From UBA6168 sp965222975 (GTDB lineage Bacteria > Bacteroidota > Bacteroidia > Chitinophagales > Saprospiraceae): 64,000 bases of DNA. Under the pieces are notes generated by a model. The model made no database searches. It saw only the letters and a list, made by a program, of their open reading frames with translations, and was not told the DNA's origin. The position numbers and the translations under genes are program-made. Below, in pieces: positions 35,048 to 42,797 of the stretch (the stretch's first letter is position 1; each line of letters opens with the position of its first letter). The stretch is taken from assembly GCA_965222975.1 (NCBI GenBank), contig CBDCVJ010000086.1, positions 752,644 through 816,643 on the forward strand, written 5' to 3'.

Positions 35048-37081
35048 ATGAAAAAGACAGCTCAGTTTATTGCTCATTTAATATTGTTTCTGGCACTTTG
35101 TTTTGGTGGATCGCTTATGGCGCAAGGAGAGGAAGGTAGCAAAACAGGCGCTCCTTATTTTTTTGTAAAAACAGATGGCCTTAAGGTTGACCAACTACCG
35201 CTGAAATCCACGAAAGCAGACGTGAACATCGCAGGCGTCATCGCAGATGTGGCCATTTCGCAAGTGTATAAAAATGAGGGGAAATCGCCATTGGAAGCCA
35301 TTTACGTTTTCCCAGCATCCACCCGTGCCGCTATTTACGGAATGAAAATGGTGATCGGCAATCGGGTGATCGAAGCGGAAATACAAGAGAAAAACCAGGC
35401 TCGTCAAACGTATGAAACGGCCAAAGAAAATGGCCAGCGTACATCCCTTCTGGAACAAGAACGCCCAAACGTTTTCCAAATGAATGTCGCTAACATAATG
35501 CCCGGCGATGAGATACGGGTGATCGTACAGTACACAGAACTGCTTATTCCAGAAAGCGGTGTTTATGAATTCGTTTACCCATCTGTTGTCGGTCCACGCT
35601 ACACAGGCGAAAGCAATGGTCAGGAAAGTTTTACAAACACCCCCTATTTGAAAGAAGGTGAAATGTCGCCTTATGAATTTGGCCTCAATGTGTGGCTTTC
35701 TGGCGGCATGCCCATTCAAGACATAATCAGCAGCACCCATAAAATAAATACCCAATATGAAGGCACTACAACTGCGAACATCGCCCTCGATCCTTCAGAA
35801 AAAAATGGCGGCAACAGAGACTTCATTTTGCAATACCAATTGGCAAGCGGACAAATTCAAGAGGGTATGTTGATGTATGAGCATGGGGACGAAAACTTTT
35901 TCCTAATGATGGTACAGCCCCCTAAAAAGGTAAAAGCCGAGGACATCCCCGCCCGTGAATATGTTTTCATTGTGGATGTGTCCGGCTCCATGCATGGCTT
36001 CCCGCTTGATGTCTCCAAAAAACTAATGCGGAATCTGATGACGAACCTGCGCCCGGCTGATAAGTTTAACGTGATGCTCTTTGCTAGTACTTCTGCCGTT
36101 TTGGCGCAGCAATCACTGAATGCCAATCAGGAGAATATTGAGCAGGCTGTCAATTTCCTATATAACCAAGGTGGCAGTGGTGGCACTAATTTATTGTCGG
36201 CTCTCGACCGTGCCCTGAAATTGCCCCGCGCCGATGATGCTGTTTCCCGATCATTTGTTGTCATCACTGATGGTTATATCAGTGTCGAACAAGAAGCCTT
36301 TGACCTCGTCCGAAACAACCTCGACAATGCAAACCTGTTTGCCTTTGGCATCGGTTCTGGAGTGAACCGTCATTTGATCGAAGGCTTGGCACATGTCGGA
36401 CAAGGCCAGCCGACCATTGTGACCAATGAATCAGAAGCAAAGGTAGGTGCAGAAAAATTTCGGAAATACATCCAGTCGCCTGTGTTGACAAGGGTAAAGG
36501 CTCTGTTCAAAGCCTTTGGGGCGTATGATCTTGAACCATCCACTATGCCCGACGTGATGTCAGAGCGCCCATTGGTTTTCTTTGGAAAATACAAGGACGA
36601 CGTAAATGGCTCAATTACCATCAAAGGTTACAGTGGCAGAAAAAAATTCAAATCTACCTTTGATGTCAGCAACGTAAAACCGGACAGTCGAAATGCTGCC
36701 CTCCGCTACCTCTGGGCACGGGAACGTATCCGCTTACTCGACGATTATAATAATATAAATTACGATGAAAGCCGTGTAAAAGAGGTCACTGAACTTGGCC
36801 TTAAATATAATCTGATGACTGCTTACACTTCTTTTGTTGCCGTAGATAAAGAAATAATAAATAAGGAAACAGGCGAAACAGTTGCCGTCAAGCAAGCATT
36901 GCCGCTTCCTGAAAATGTGTCCAATTATGCCGTTGGTTTTTCACCCGCTATCGAAGGCGTGATATTAAAAGGAATTAGCAACGAAACAATGGTCTCCCTT
37001 TCTTCTGCTTTTATCATGAGGGTATTGGCCACCGTATTTGGTACATGCCTCTTTTTCATCGGCTGGAGAAAAATGGGCTGA
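35048..37081 (+). CDS. Secreted/membrane VIT and vWA domain protein
   Basis: The 677-residue product has a signal peptide (FIAHLILFLALCFGGSLMAQ). A VIT domain follows at ~35-165 (VAISQVYKNEGKSPLEAIYVFP, EKNQARQTYETAKENGQ). A vWA domain occupies ~305-480 with an intact MIDAS motif (FIVDVSGSMHGFP, GGTNLLSAL, VITDGYIS). The extreme C-terminus is a membrane segment (FIMRVLATVFGTCLFFIGW). This is the architecture of inter-alpha-trypsin-inhibitor heavy-chain-like proteins, which bind ligands via the metal site. A role in envelope adhesion or protein-complex assembly is likely, but the partner is unknown. The next gene, 146 bases on, encodes a putative clan CD protease. The two may act together. Confidence 0.9.
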   Translation: MKKTAQFIAHLILFLALCFGGSLMAQGEEGSKTGAPYFFVKTDGLKVDQLPLKSTKADVNIAGVIADVAISQVYKNEGKSPLEAIYVFPASTRAAIYGMKMVIGNRVIEAEIQEKNQARQTYETAKENGQRTSLLEQERPNVFQMNVANIMPGDEIRVIVQYTELLIPESGVYEFVYPSVVGPRYTGESNGQESFTNTPYLKEGEMSPYEFGLNVWLSGGMPIQDIISSTHKINTQYEGTTTANIALDPSEKNGGNRDFILQYQLASGQIQEGMLMYEHGDENFFLMMVQPPKKVKAEDIPAREYVFIVDVSGSMHGFPLDVSKKLMRNLMTNLRPADKFNVMLFASTSAVLAQQSLNANQENIEQAVNFLYNQGGSGGTNLLSALDRALKLPRADDAVSRSFVVITDGYISVEQEAFDLVRNNLDNANLFAFGIGSGVNRHLIEGLAHVGQGQPTIVTNESEAKVGAEKFRKYIQSPVLTRVKALFKAFGAYDLEPSTMPDVMSERPLVFFGKYKDDVNGSITIKGYSGRKKFKSTFDVSNVKPDSRNAALRYLWARERIRLLDDYNNINYDESRVKEVTELGLKYNLMTAYTSFVAVDKEIINKETGETVAVKQALPLPENVSNYAVGFSPAIEGVILKGISNETMVSLSSAFIMRVLATVFGTCLFFIGWRKMG

Positions 37082-37226
37082 TTGACATGGGAATGGCTTT
37101 TTGATTGCCCCCCCCCCTCGATTTCTTTTTTGTCAAAAAAATAATTCTCCAAACAATTTAGCTGGGTGGCAAATGTTGAGTAATTCATCTACTGTTTGTC
37201 GTCCACCGTTGACCAAATCATAAAAA

Positions 37227-38336
37227 ATGACCAGTAAAAAATTCATCGCATATAATTTAATGGCCACGGGCCTATTTATTATAATCATTGCTTTTTCAAA
37301 TAATTTTTTTGAAAAAAAAGAAATACCAAAAAAGCAAAACATAAAAAAAGAAAACCTGTCTATTGTTCCAGTAAAACAAACGACCACAACAGCAACAGAG
37401 CGGGAAAATATCACTTTTATTTTAGGGGAAGATAAAAGCCCGGAAGAAAACTATTACGCATCTGCCACTGAATTTTACCGTACCCATCCGACAGAAGGAA
37501 CGGAAAAAATAATTACAACCTGTCGTTCAATATTAGAGGTGCGAAATTATTTAGCCGCCTATTTTCAGCCCGGCCAACTTCCGTGGGGGAAAATTAATTT
37601 AGTAGTGCATGGCAACGAATGGAGCGGCCTCGGAGTTGCAACTTTGCCTGGCGGTAAAAGGACGACCATTTCCACATTAGAAGCAGCAATGGAAGGCAAT
37701 GCATTACAGCCCTTACCTGATCACATTGCTGATGTTTGCACGGAAATCCATATACATGGTTGCGCTGTTGGAAAGAATATTTATTTATTGCAGATGATTG
37801 GCAAAGCATTCGGTGCATCGCAACCTTTACCAGTAAAATCATCCGTGCATTTTGTACGGTATGAACCTTCTGAAAAAAATCCGTCCATTAGCCATCGCAG
37901 CCAGCTGGAGTCTTGGCATGCATTTTATCCAAAGACATATCGGCCAAGTGATGATAAATTAATTGCTCAATTAAAAAAGCGTTATCCAACTGTCAAAATT
38001 GATTGGCAAGATGCGTTGTCCCGTACACAGCCCCGTCATCAAAAAGATATTTACCATCATACTTTTAATATGCCTATCGTTTGGACGGTTGCGTATGCGG
38101 ATAAAAATTCCCTGCCTAACCTTGAAAAATGGAAAGTTCAAAAAAAATGGTTGCACGAACAAGAGGAATTATTGGATTTATTAAAAGATTATAAAATGCC
38201 ACTGGAAAATTTTCAATGGACATTTTTGAATGTTTCCCATGAATTGGAAGATGGGACAAAAGTGCCAGCCATTAAAGCGATTGGTTTGTGTACTGTTTTG
38301 ACTGTATTGAAACCTGTTGATGGAGTTGAGGTTTAA
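37227..38336 (+). CDS. Membrane-anchored protein with a clan CD (caspase-fold, DUF4347-like) His/Cys arrangement
   Basis: The 369-residue product has an N-terminal membrane anchor (IAYNLMATGLFIIIIAFSN), then a charged linker. The core shows the clan CD pattern: a hydrophobic strand ending in His-Gly (KINLVVHGNEWSGLG; His128) and a second strand followed by Cys (EIHIHGCAVGKN; Cys179). GCxVGKN and the region after it resemble DUF4347/caspase-like domains in surface proteins. A C-terminal half (FYPKTYRPSD ... WTVAYADK) is unrecognised. Whether it is an active protease is not shown; the His and Cys are in the right order and spacing. It lies 146 bases after the VIT-vWA gene on the same strand. 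I have not placed it in a named family with certainty. Confidence 0.6.
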   Translation: MTSKKFIAYNLMATGLFIIIIAFSNNFFEKKEIPKKQNIKKENLSIVPVKQTTTTATERENITFILGEDKSPEENYYASATEFYRTHPTEGTEKIITTCRSILEVRNYLAAYFQPGQLPWGKINLVVHGNEWSGLGVATLPGGKRTTISTLEAAMEGNALQPLPDHIADVCTEIHIHGCAVGKNIYLLQMIGKAFGASQPLPVKSSVHFVRYEPSEKNPSISHRSQLESWHAFYPKTYRPSDDKLIAQLKKRYPTVKIDWQDALSRTQPRHQKDIYHHTFNMPIVWTVAYADKNSLPNLEKWKVQKKWLHEQEELLDLLKDYKMPLENFQWTFLNVSHELEDGTKVPAIKAIGLCTVLTVLKPVDGVEV

Positions 38337-38403
38337 TACTATTGGGAAGTGTTAAATCATGGTGGTTTTGAAATTCACCATAATTTAGAAGCCTTGTTTG
38401 AAA

Positions 38404-39075
38404 TTACCTATTTATGGATTTTAATTTCTCCTCAATATCTTTTTGTATGGCATTCTCCAATTTAGAAAATTCATGTTTATCATAAACATTTACCGAAAAA
38501 CCTTTTTGAATAAAGTGAATAGTGTCACTAATATTGGTCATTGAGCTGAGTATATGTGAGGAAATCAATAAAACACGCCCACTTTTTTCTTTTAAGATGA
38601 TGGATTTCAAAATTTCATTGCTCTCCAAATCAACCCCATTAAATGGTTCGTCTAAAATCAAAATGGGGCGGCCTTGGCTGATGACGCCGAGAAAAGCAAT
38701 TTTCTTTTTCATGCCTGTCGAATAAGTGTCGATCAATTGATTGAGCGGGAGGTCGAGCAACTCTGCATATTGATTTATTTTTGAGCTGATCGAGCCATTG
38801 ATTAATTCAATATATTCTCCGCCGTTGATATATGGATAAAAATAAGGCGAAGTCGGCAAGAATGAAATGTCATCTTTTTTAAGTGGGGAATCATTAAAAT
38901 ATATATCCCCTGATTGCGGATGGTAAATCCCTGATATGTTTCTGAAGAAAGTAGTCTTGCCCACACCGTTTTTTCCAACAATTCCATGAATATGGTTCTC
39001 CTTAAAAGAAAGACTTAGGTTTTCGAAAATAATTTTTTCCCTAAAACCAAAACTTATATTTCCTATTTTTAGCAT
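38404..39075 (-). CDS. ABC transporter ATP-binding protein
   Basis: From the ATG at 39075 (MLKIGNISFGF) the product has 223 residues; 16 upstream in-frame residues are unlikely to be coding. Walker A is GIVGKNGVGKTTFFR, the signature is the variant STGMKKK, and Walker B is ILILDEPFNGVD, with a switch His in ISSHIL. The short, single-domain form and the STGM signature are typical of ABC-2-type exporters of Bacteroidota. It follows a membrane gene by 51 bases on the same strand and probably energises it. The transported substrate is unknown. Confidence 0.9.
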   Translation of the reverse strand: MLKIGNISFGFREKIIFENLSLSFKENHIHGIVGKNGVGKTTFFRNISGIYHPQSGDIYFNDSPLKKDDISFLPTSPYFYPYINGGEYIELINGSISSKINQYAELLDLPLNQLIDTYSTGMKKKIAFLGVISQGRPILILDEPFNGVDLESNEILKSIILKEKSGRVLLISSHILSSMTNISDTIHFIQKGFSVNVYDKHEFSKLENAIQKDIEEKLKSINR

Positions 39076-39126
39076 GGTTGTATTTCTTGTTGGAGGATTG
39101 ACAAACTCCCAAAAATTCGTCAATCC

Positions 39127-40083
39127 TTAATCTGAATGATTTCCAAAATAATACTGCATATTTTTTTTCGCTTTAAAATATTGGAAAAATGAGTAACCTA
39201 TTGTTATCAAAACAAATCCGGGCATGAAAGAAAGCATCATCATAAAACCCAACGTATTCGAACTTCCCATCTCCGGATAAAGTGGTGAATAGCGGGCATA
39301 TTTAAAATTAATGGCCAAGGCGGCCATTGTAATTAAAATAACCATAGCATAAATAGCCACCCATTTAAATTCCCATTGGAAGAACAGGCAAATTAAGAAA
39401 GGTGGTAAATAGGCCAGGGCTAAAATCCCAACGTTCTGTTTTATTTTTTCAAAAACAAAATTCTTTTTCCAATGAACCATAGTGGTCGGCTCAAAATAAT
39501 TAAATATATCTGCTAAAAACATGGATAGGATAATAATGCTGATAGGGAAAAAGGAAATATGAAAAATACTAAAAAAGCTTAAAGCATAAATAAATAAGAA
39601 AAGTATTGGGTTTTTTTCAACCCTCGATTTTATTTCAAAATTCTTTTGTGGTATAAGATGCAGATTTTTTTTTGTTTGCTTTTTTTTTGCGGTAGGCAGT
39701 AGGTCGACAGTCATTGCCGTAAAAATTGGGGCAATGGTGATCGCCAATACCTGCTCCCATTGTCCGCCATAACTGTACAACAAAATCAGCGGCGAAAGCA
39801 ACAACAAATTTTCACTTACCAAAACACTTTTAAATACCCATCCGTTTTGGCAAATAGATCGGAGGAACAACAAATCCTTTCTCGATGCTTGAAGCGACCA
39901 AGCCAAAACTAATGCAATCAAACCAATGTCCTGCCAACCCATTTCCCGCAATGCAACCAAGGCCTGCATCATCATTCCAAAGGTGACAACCAATGCCAAC
40001 AAAACAACTCCGATTCCTGCATGGGCTATGGCCCGTTGGAATTGTTTAAGGCGTAATAAAAGAATAAAGGGGACTTTGGACAT
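39127..40083 (-). CDS. Multi-spanning membrane protein, likely ABC transporter permease
   Basis: The 318-residue product has about nine hydrophobic segments (for example GIGVVLLALVVTFGMMMQAL, FLFIYALSFFSIFHISFF, AIYAMVILITMAALAIN) and a basic loop (AKKKQTKKN) in the middle. It has no recognised catalytic motif. Its position, 51 bases upstream of an ABC ATPase on the same strand, makes it the probable permease of an ABC-2-like exporter. Sequence identity to a named permease family cannot be claimed by eye. It starts at the ATG at 40083, followed downstream by the ATPase. Confidence 0.75.
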   Translation of the reverse strand: MSKVPFILLLRLKQFQRAIAHAGIGVVLLALVVTFGMMMQALVALREMGWQDIGLIALVLAWSLQASRKDLLFLRSICQNGWVFKSVLVSENLLLLSPLILLYSYGGQWEQVLAITIAPIFTAMTVDLLPTAKKKQTKKNLHLIPQKNFEIKSRVEKNPILFLFIYALSFFSIFHISFFPISIIILSMFLADIFNYFEPTTMVHWKKNFVFEKIKQNVGILALAYLPPFLICLFFQWEFKWVAIYAMVILITMAALAINFKYARYSPLYPEMGSSNTLGFMMMLSFMPGFVLITIGYSFFQYFKAKKNMQYYFGNHSD

Positions 40084-40176
40084 TTAGAACGGCTTTCAAA
40101 TAAAAATCAAAATTGCCAGATGGGGAACGTAAGAGTAAAACCAATAGACAGACTGCCTGAAATATGATACTAGCAC

Positions 40177-40211
40177 AAAAAGAAAAGCCCTCACAAGTAT
40201 GTTGCGAGGGC
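40177..40211 (-). terminator. Terminator downstream of tRNA-Gln
   Basis: GCCCTCACAA (40187-40196) pairs with TTGCGAGGGC (40202-40211). On the minus strand it is followed by TTTTCTTTTT. A T-run on the other side makes it bidirectional. Confidence 0.75.
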
Positions 40212-40218
40212 TTTTTTG

Positions 40219-40290
40219 TTGGCCCACAAGGACTCGAACCTTGAACGTCAGAACCAAAATCTGGTGTGTTGCCAATTACACCATGGGCCA
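40219..40290 (-). tRNA. tRNA-Gln (anticodon TTG)
   Basis: The minus strand folds as a tRNA. The acceptor stem is TGGCCCA/TGGGCCA, the D-arm contains GGTGTAATTGGC, the anticodon loop TTTTGGT has TTG as anticodon (glutamine), and the T-arm is CAAGGTTCGAGTCCTTG. The discriminator is A and no CCA is encoded, as usual in Bacteroidota. A terminator follows at once, so it is a single-gene unit. Confidence 0.95.
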
Positions 40291-40331
40291 ATCCTTTTTG
40301 CTTCAGTTTGCCACATTTGGCTAAAGCGGTG

Positions 40332-40339
40332 CAAATGTA
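40332..40339 (-). promoter_or_regulatory. -7 element (TACATTTG) upstream of tRNA-Gln
   Basis: TACATTTG on the minus strand fits TAnnTTTG, 42 bases before the tRNA 5' end. No clear -33 TTG was found. Confidence 0.35.
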
Positions 40340-40387
40340 TAACGATTTTTAGTTTTTGTAAAGTTCCCTATGAAAAAAATTAAACAG

Positions 40388-40471
40388 CGGAGACACAGAG
40401 TATCACAGAGAGAAATTTTAATAACAGTTGATTTTTGTCTATTAACTCTGTGGTTCTCCGTGTCTCTGTGG
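40388..40471. repeat. CACAGAG-type inverted repeat, copy 2
   Basis: The left part (about 40388-40410) and right part (about 40446-40471) are imperfect inverse complements sharing the GAGACACAGAG and CTCTGTGG words of the hairpin at 26221-26314. It lies between the alpha/beta hydrolase stop and the tRNA gene. Confidence 0.55.
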
Positions 40472-40476
40472 TTCGT

Positions 40477-41316
40477 TCAGGCAGCAGCTTGTAAACTACC
40501 TGCCCATTTCGCAAACAGCTTTTCATCGTTCAGCACGTCGTAAAGCCATTCGTGGTATTCTGGAAATAGAGGTAAGTTGTTGTGCCCGCCTTCTTTCACA
40601 GGGAATATTTTAACATTGTTTTGAGCAATGGATTGAAGCATTTCGCTATGTCGAAAAGGGATCAATCGATCTTTTTTGCCGTGGATAATAAAAACGGGGC
40701 AGGTTACTTTTTTGATAAAATAATCAGTTCGTATCTGGTATTTCAACAGCCAGCGCAAAGGGAGGATAAACGCATAACGCTTTATTTGCCGCAAGAAACT
40801 GAAATATGGCGAATCGAGGATGAGCATTTTGGGTTTGTTCCATGAGGCGATCCGGGTAGCCACGCCACTGCCAAGGCTTCTTCCATAAATAATAATGTGC
40901 TTTTCCCCATACCTTTCCTCCACCCACCGATAGATGTGCTGGGCATCATTGTATAAAGTGGCCTCTGTACGCCTGCCTGCGCTTTTGCCCATGCCCCGGT
41001 AGTCCACCATGAAAAAGTCGTAGCCCTTGCTCACGAAGTCCTTGGCGAATTTGCCCCACCCCTTTACACTTTTTGAATTGCCTTTTAAATAATAGACCAC
41101 GCCCCTCGAATTGGGGACTTTGAAATGGAGACCGTTGATATAGCCTCCGTCCTCCATATCGAAATGTACTTCTTCGAACGGGAAGGGGTATTTGTACTGG
41201 AAGGACTTGGGTAAAACCTCAGGACGGAAAAAGAAAAAGTCCTGCAAGAAGTAGAAGATCAAGCAGATAGAAAAATAGACGATACCGATGGTGGTCAATG
41301 TGGAGGTCCAGTCCAT
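40477..41316 (-). CDS. Membrane-anchored alpha/beta hydrolase
   Basis: From the ATG at 41316 (MDWTSTLTTIGIVYF) the product has 279 residues. It has an N-terminal membrane helix (IGIVYFSICLIFYFLQDFFFF) and an alpha/beta-hydrolase domain. A nucleophile elbow (IIYGRSLGSGVAT), an Asp after GKKDR and a His in EGGHNNL give a complete Ser/Asp/His triad. The topology resembles the BEM46/Abhydrolase 13-17 group of single-pass membrane hydrolases; substrate unknown. The frame is open 24 residues upstream through a repeat-like DNA word, and I discard those. Downstream is a CACAGAG hairpin, then the tRNA. Confidence 0.85.
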   Translation of the reverse strand: MDWTSTLTTIGIVYFSICLIFYFLQDFFFFRPEVLPKSFQYKYPFPFEEVHFDMEDGGYINGLHFKVPNSRGVVYYLKGNSKSVKGWGKFAKDFVSKGYDFFMVDYRGMGKSAGRRTEATLYNDAQHIYRWVEERYGEKHIIIYGRSLGSGVATRIASWNKPKMLILDSPYFSFLRQIKRYAFILPLRWLLKYQIRTDYFIKKVTCPVFIIHGKKDRLIPFRHSEMLQSIAQNNVKIFPVKEGGHNNLPLFPEYHEWLYDVLNDEKLFAKWAGSLQAAA

Positions 41317-41388
41317 GTATGAGGTGGTATTATGGTATTGAGGAATTTTTGAGTCTTGCCGTAAATACCCAATAACTCTAATACCCAT

Positions 41389-41803
41389 TTTTCAATCCCC
41401 AAATTAACAACATTGAAAGAAAATGCAAGCTGTTGTACCATTTGGCAAATGTTTTGCAAAAGAAGAGCTGCTTGACATTTAAATAGAATCCTCCTACAAC
41501 GGAGCGGTATTATATTCTGCTTCTCCTTCATTTTTCGTCATTTATTTTTCGGCCCACTTCAACACATACTTCATTGTTTTACAAGGCCACTCTTCACTAC
41601 GCCACAAATGTCAACCACCAAACCAGGAATTTTCACTAATGACGCTACTCCCCGGTAACTGACTATCCAGTTGCCAATACCCTTTACTCTCCCAATCCAC
41701 AATCGCAAAACCGGAAGGGCAGCATGCCTATGGGCATTGACCGCCACTATCAGACAATTCGCCGAACCACACCCTATTTCTTAACCACACACATCCATGA
41801 ACG
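41389..41803. other. 415-bp intergenic region
   Basis: Between divergently transcribed hydrolase and aspartic protease genes. I see no convincing ORF, hairpin or repeat beyond scattered TATTxxGG words near 41323-41385. Confidence 0.5.
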
Positions 41804-42748
41804 ATGATCCGCAAACTGTACACCTGTCTTACTTTGACCCTTCTGCTGTCCCTTCCTTCCTTTGCTAAAGCGAGCGATAAGATCCCTTTCCGTATGGAAG
41901 GTAACCTTTTGCTCATTAAAGCCACTCTCAATGGCCAGACGGGGAACTTCCTCCTTGACACGGGCGCACCTGAACTCATTTTGAACGAAGCTTATTTTGA
42001 AGGCATTCGCATCCCTTGGGATCCAAAACAGGTCGTGGACTTCAATGGGCATGCCAGTGAGGCTCGGCATTTTGCCATTGAAAGTTTTTCCATCGGCGAT
42101 CTGTCTATTAAAAAACAATATGCGCTTACGGTTAACCTGACTTCTGTGGAAAAGGCCAAAGGCATCCACCTGCTTGGCATCATCGGTTACTCCGTCCTGA
42201 AAGACCTTGAACTGCTTTTTGACTTCGATCGGCAAGAACTTTCTATTGCACATTCAAAGAAAAAAGCGTTTTCTTTTGCCATAGCAGAGATGCCCACCGC
42301 TTCGTTTGATCTGCGGTTCAGTGGGCACTTACCTTATCTCATAGCCCGCATTGGAAAAAAGAAACTCCGTTTCGGCCTCGACACTGGTGCTGAAGTCAAT
42401 GTCCTCGATGACAAATCCTTCAGACATGTCGAAGGTGCTTTTGATGAGGTAAAAAAATTACATGTAAAAGGGATCACCCATCACCAAAAACTCGCTACCT
42501 CTGGTGCCCTCCAACACTTGACCATCGACGGCCAACCTGTTGGCCCGCTGAACGTGACAGTTGTTAGCATCCAGTCCCTTAATGAAAGCCTTACGATCGG
42601 TTTGGATGGAATTTTGGGGATGCCGTTTTTGAAGCGAGGGAGAGTGGGAGTGGATTATGAGGGGAGGAAGGTTTGGGTTTGGAGGAGTGATGGGCGGTTG
42701 GCTAGAGAGAATATTGATAATGGCTTAGAGGTGAATAACGAAAAATAA
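41804..42748 (+). CDS. Secreted retropepsin-like aspartic protease with two catalytic motifs
   Basis: The 314-residue product has a signal peptide (MIRKLYTCLTLTLLLSLPSFA) and two aspartyl-protease lobes in one chain: FLLDTGAPELIL at residue ~52 and FGLDTGAEVNVL at residue ~193. Each lobe has a second hydrophobic loop (GIIGYSVLKDLELLFDF and GILGMPFLKRGRVGVDY). This is the clan AA retropepsin-like (aspartyl protease family) arrangement found in many Bacteroidota envelope proteins. The two lobes may form an intramolecular pepsin-like active site. It is probably periplasmic. Its substrate is unknown, and it ends at a strong hairpin (42752-42789). Confidence 0.88.
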   Translation: MIRKLYTCLTLTLLLSLPSFAKASDKIPFRMEGNLLLIKATLNGQTGNFLLDTGAPELILNEAYFEGIRIPWDPKQVVDFNGHASEARHFAIESFSIGDLSIKKQYALTVNLTSVEKAKGIHLLGIIGYSVLKDLELLFDFDRQELSIAHSKKKAFSFAIAEMPTASFDLRFSGHLPYLIARIGKKKLRFGLDTGAEVNVLDDKSFRHVEGAFDEVKKLHVKGITHHQKLATSGALQHLTIDGQPVGPLNVTVVSIQSLNESLTIGLDGILGMPFLKRGRVGVDYEGRKVWVWRSDGRLARENIDNGLEVNNEK

Positions 42749-42751
42749 AAA

Positions 42752-42789
42752 AAAACGGCCAATTTGTTAAAAAACAAATTGGCCGTTTT
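42752..42789. terminator. Strong hairpin between convergent genes
   Basis: Arms 42752-42768 and 42773-42789 are perfectly complementary (17 bp), with A- and T-runs outside, between the aspartic protease and parC stop codons. It should terminate in both directions. Confidence 0.85.
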
Positions 42790-42797
42790 GATAGTAC

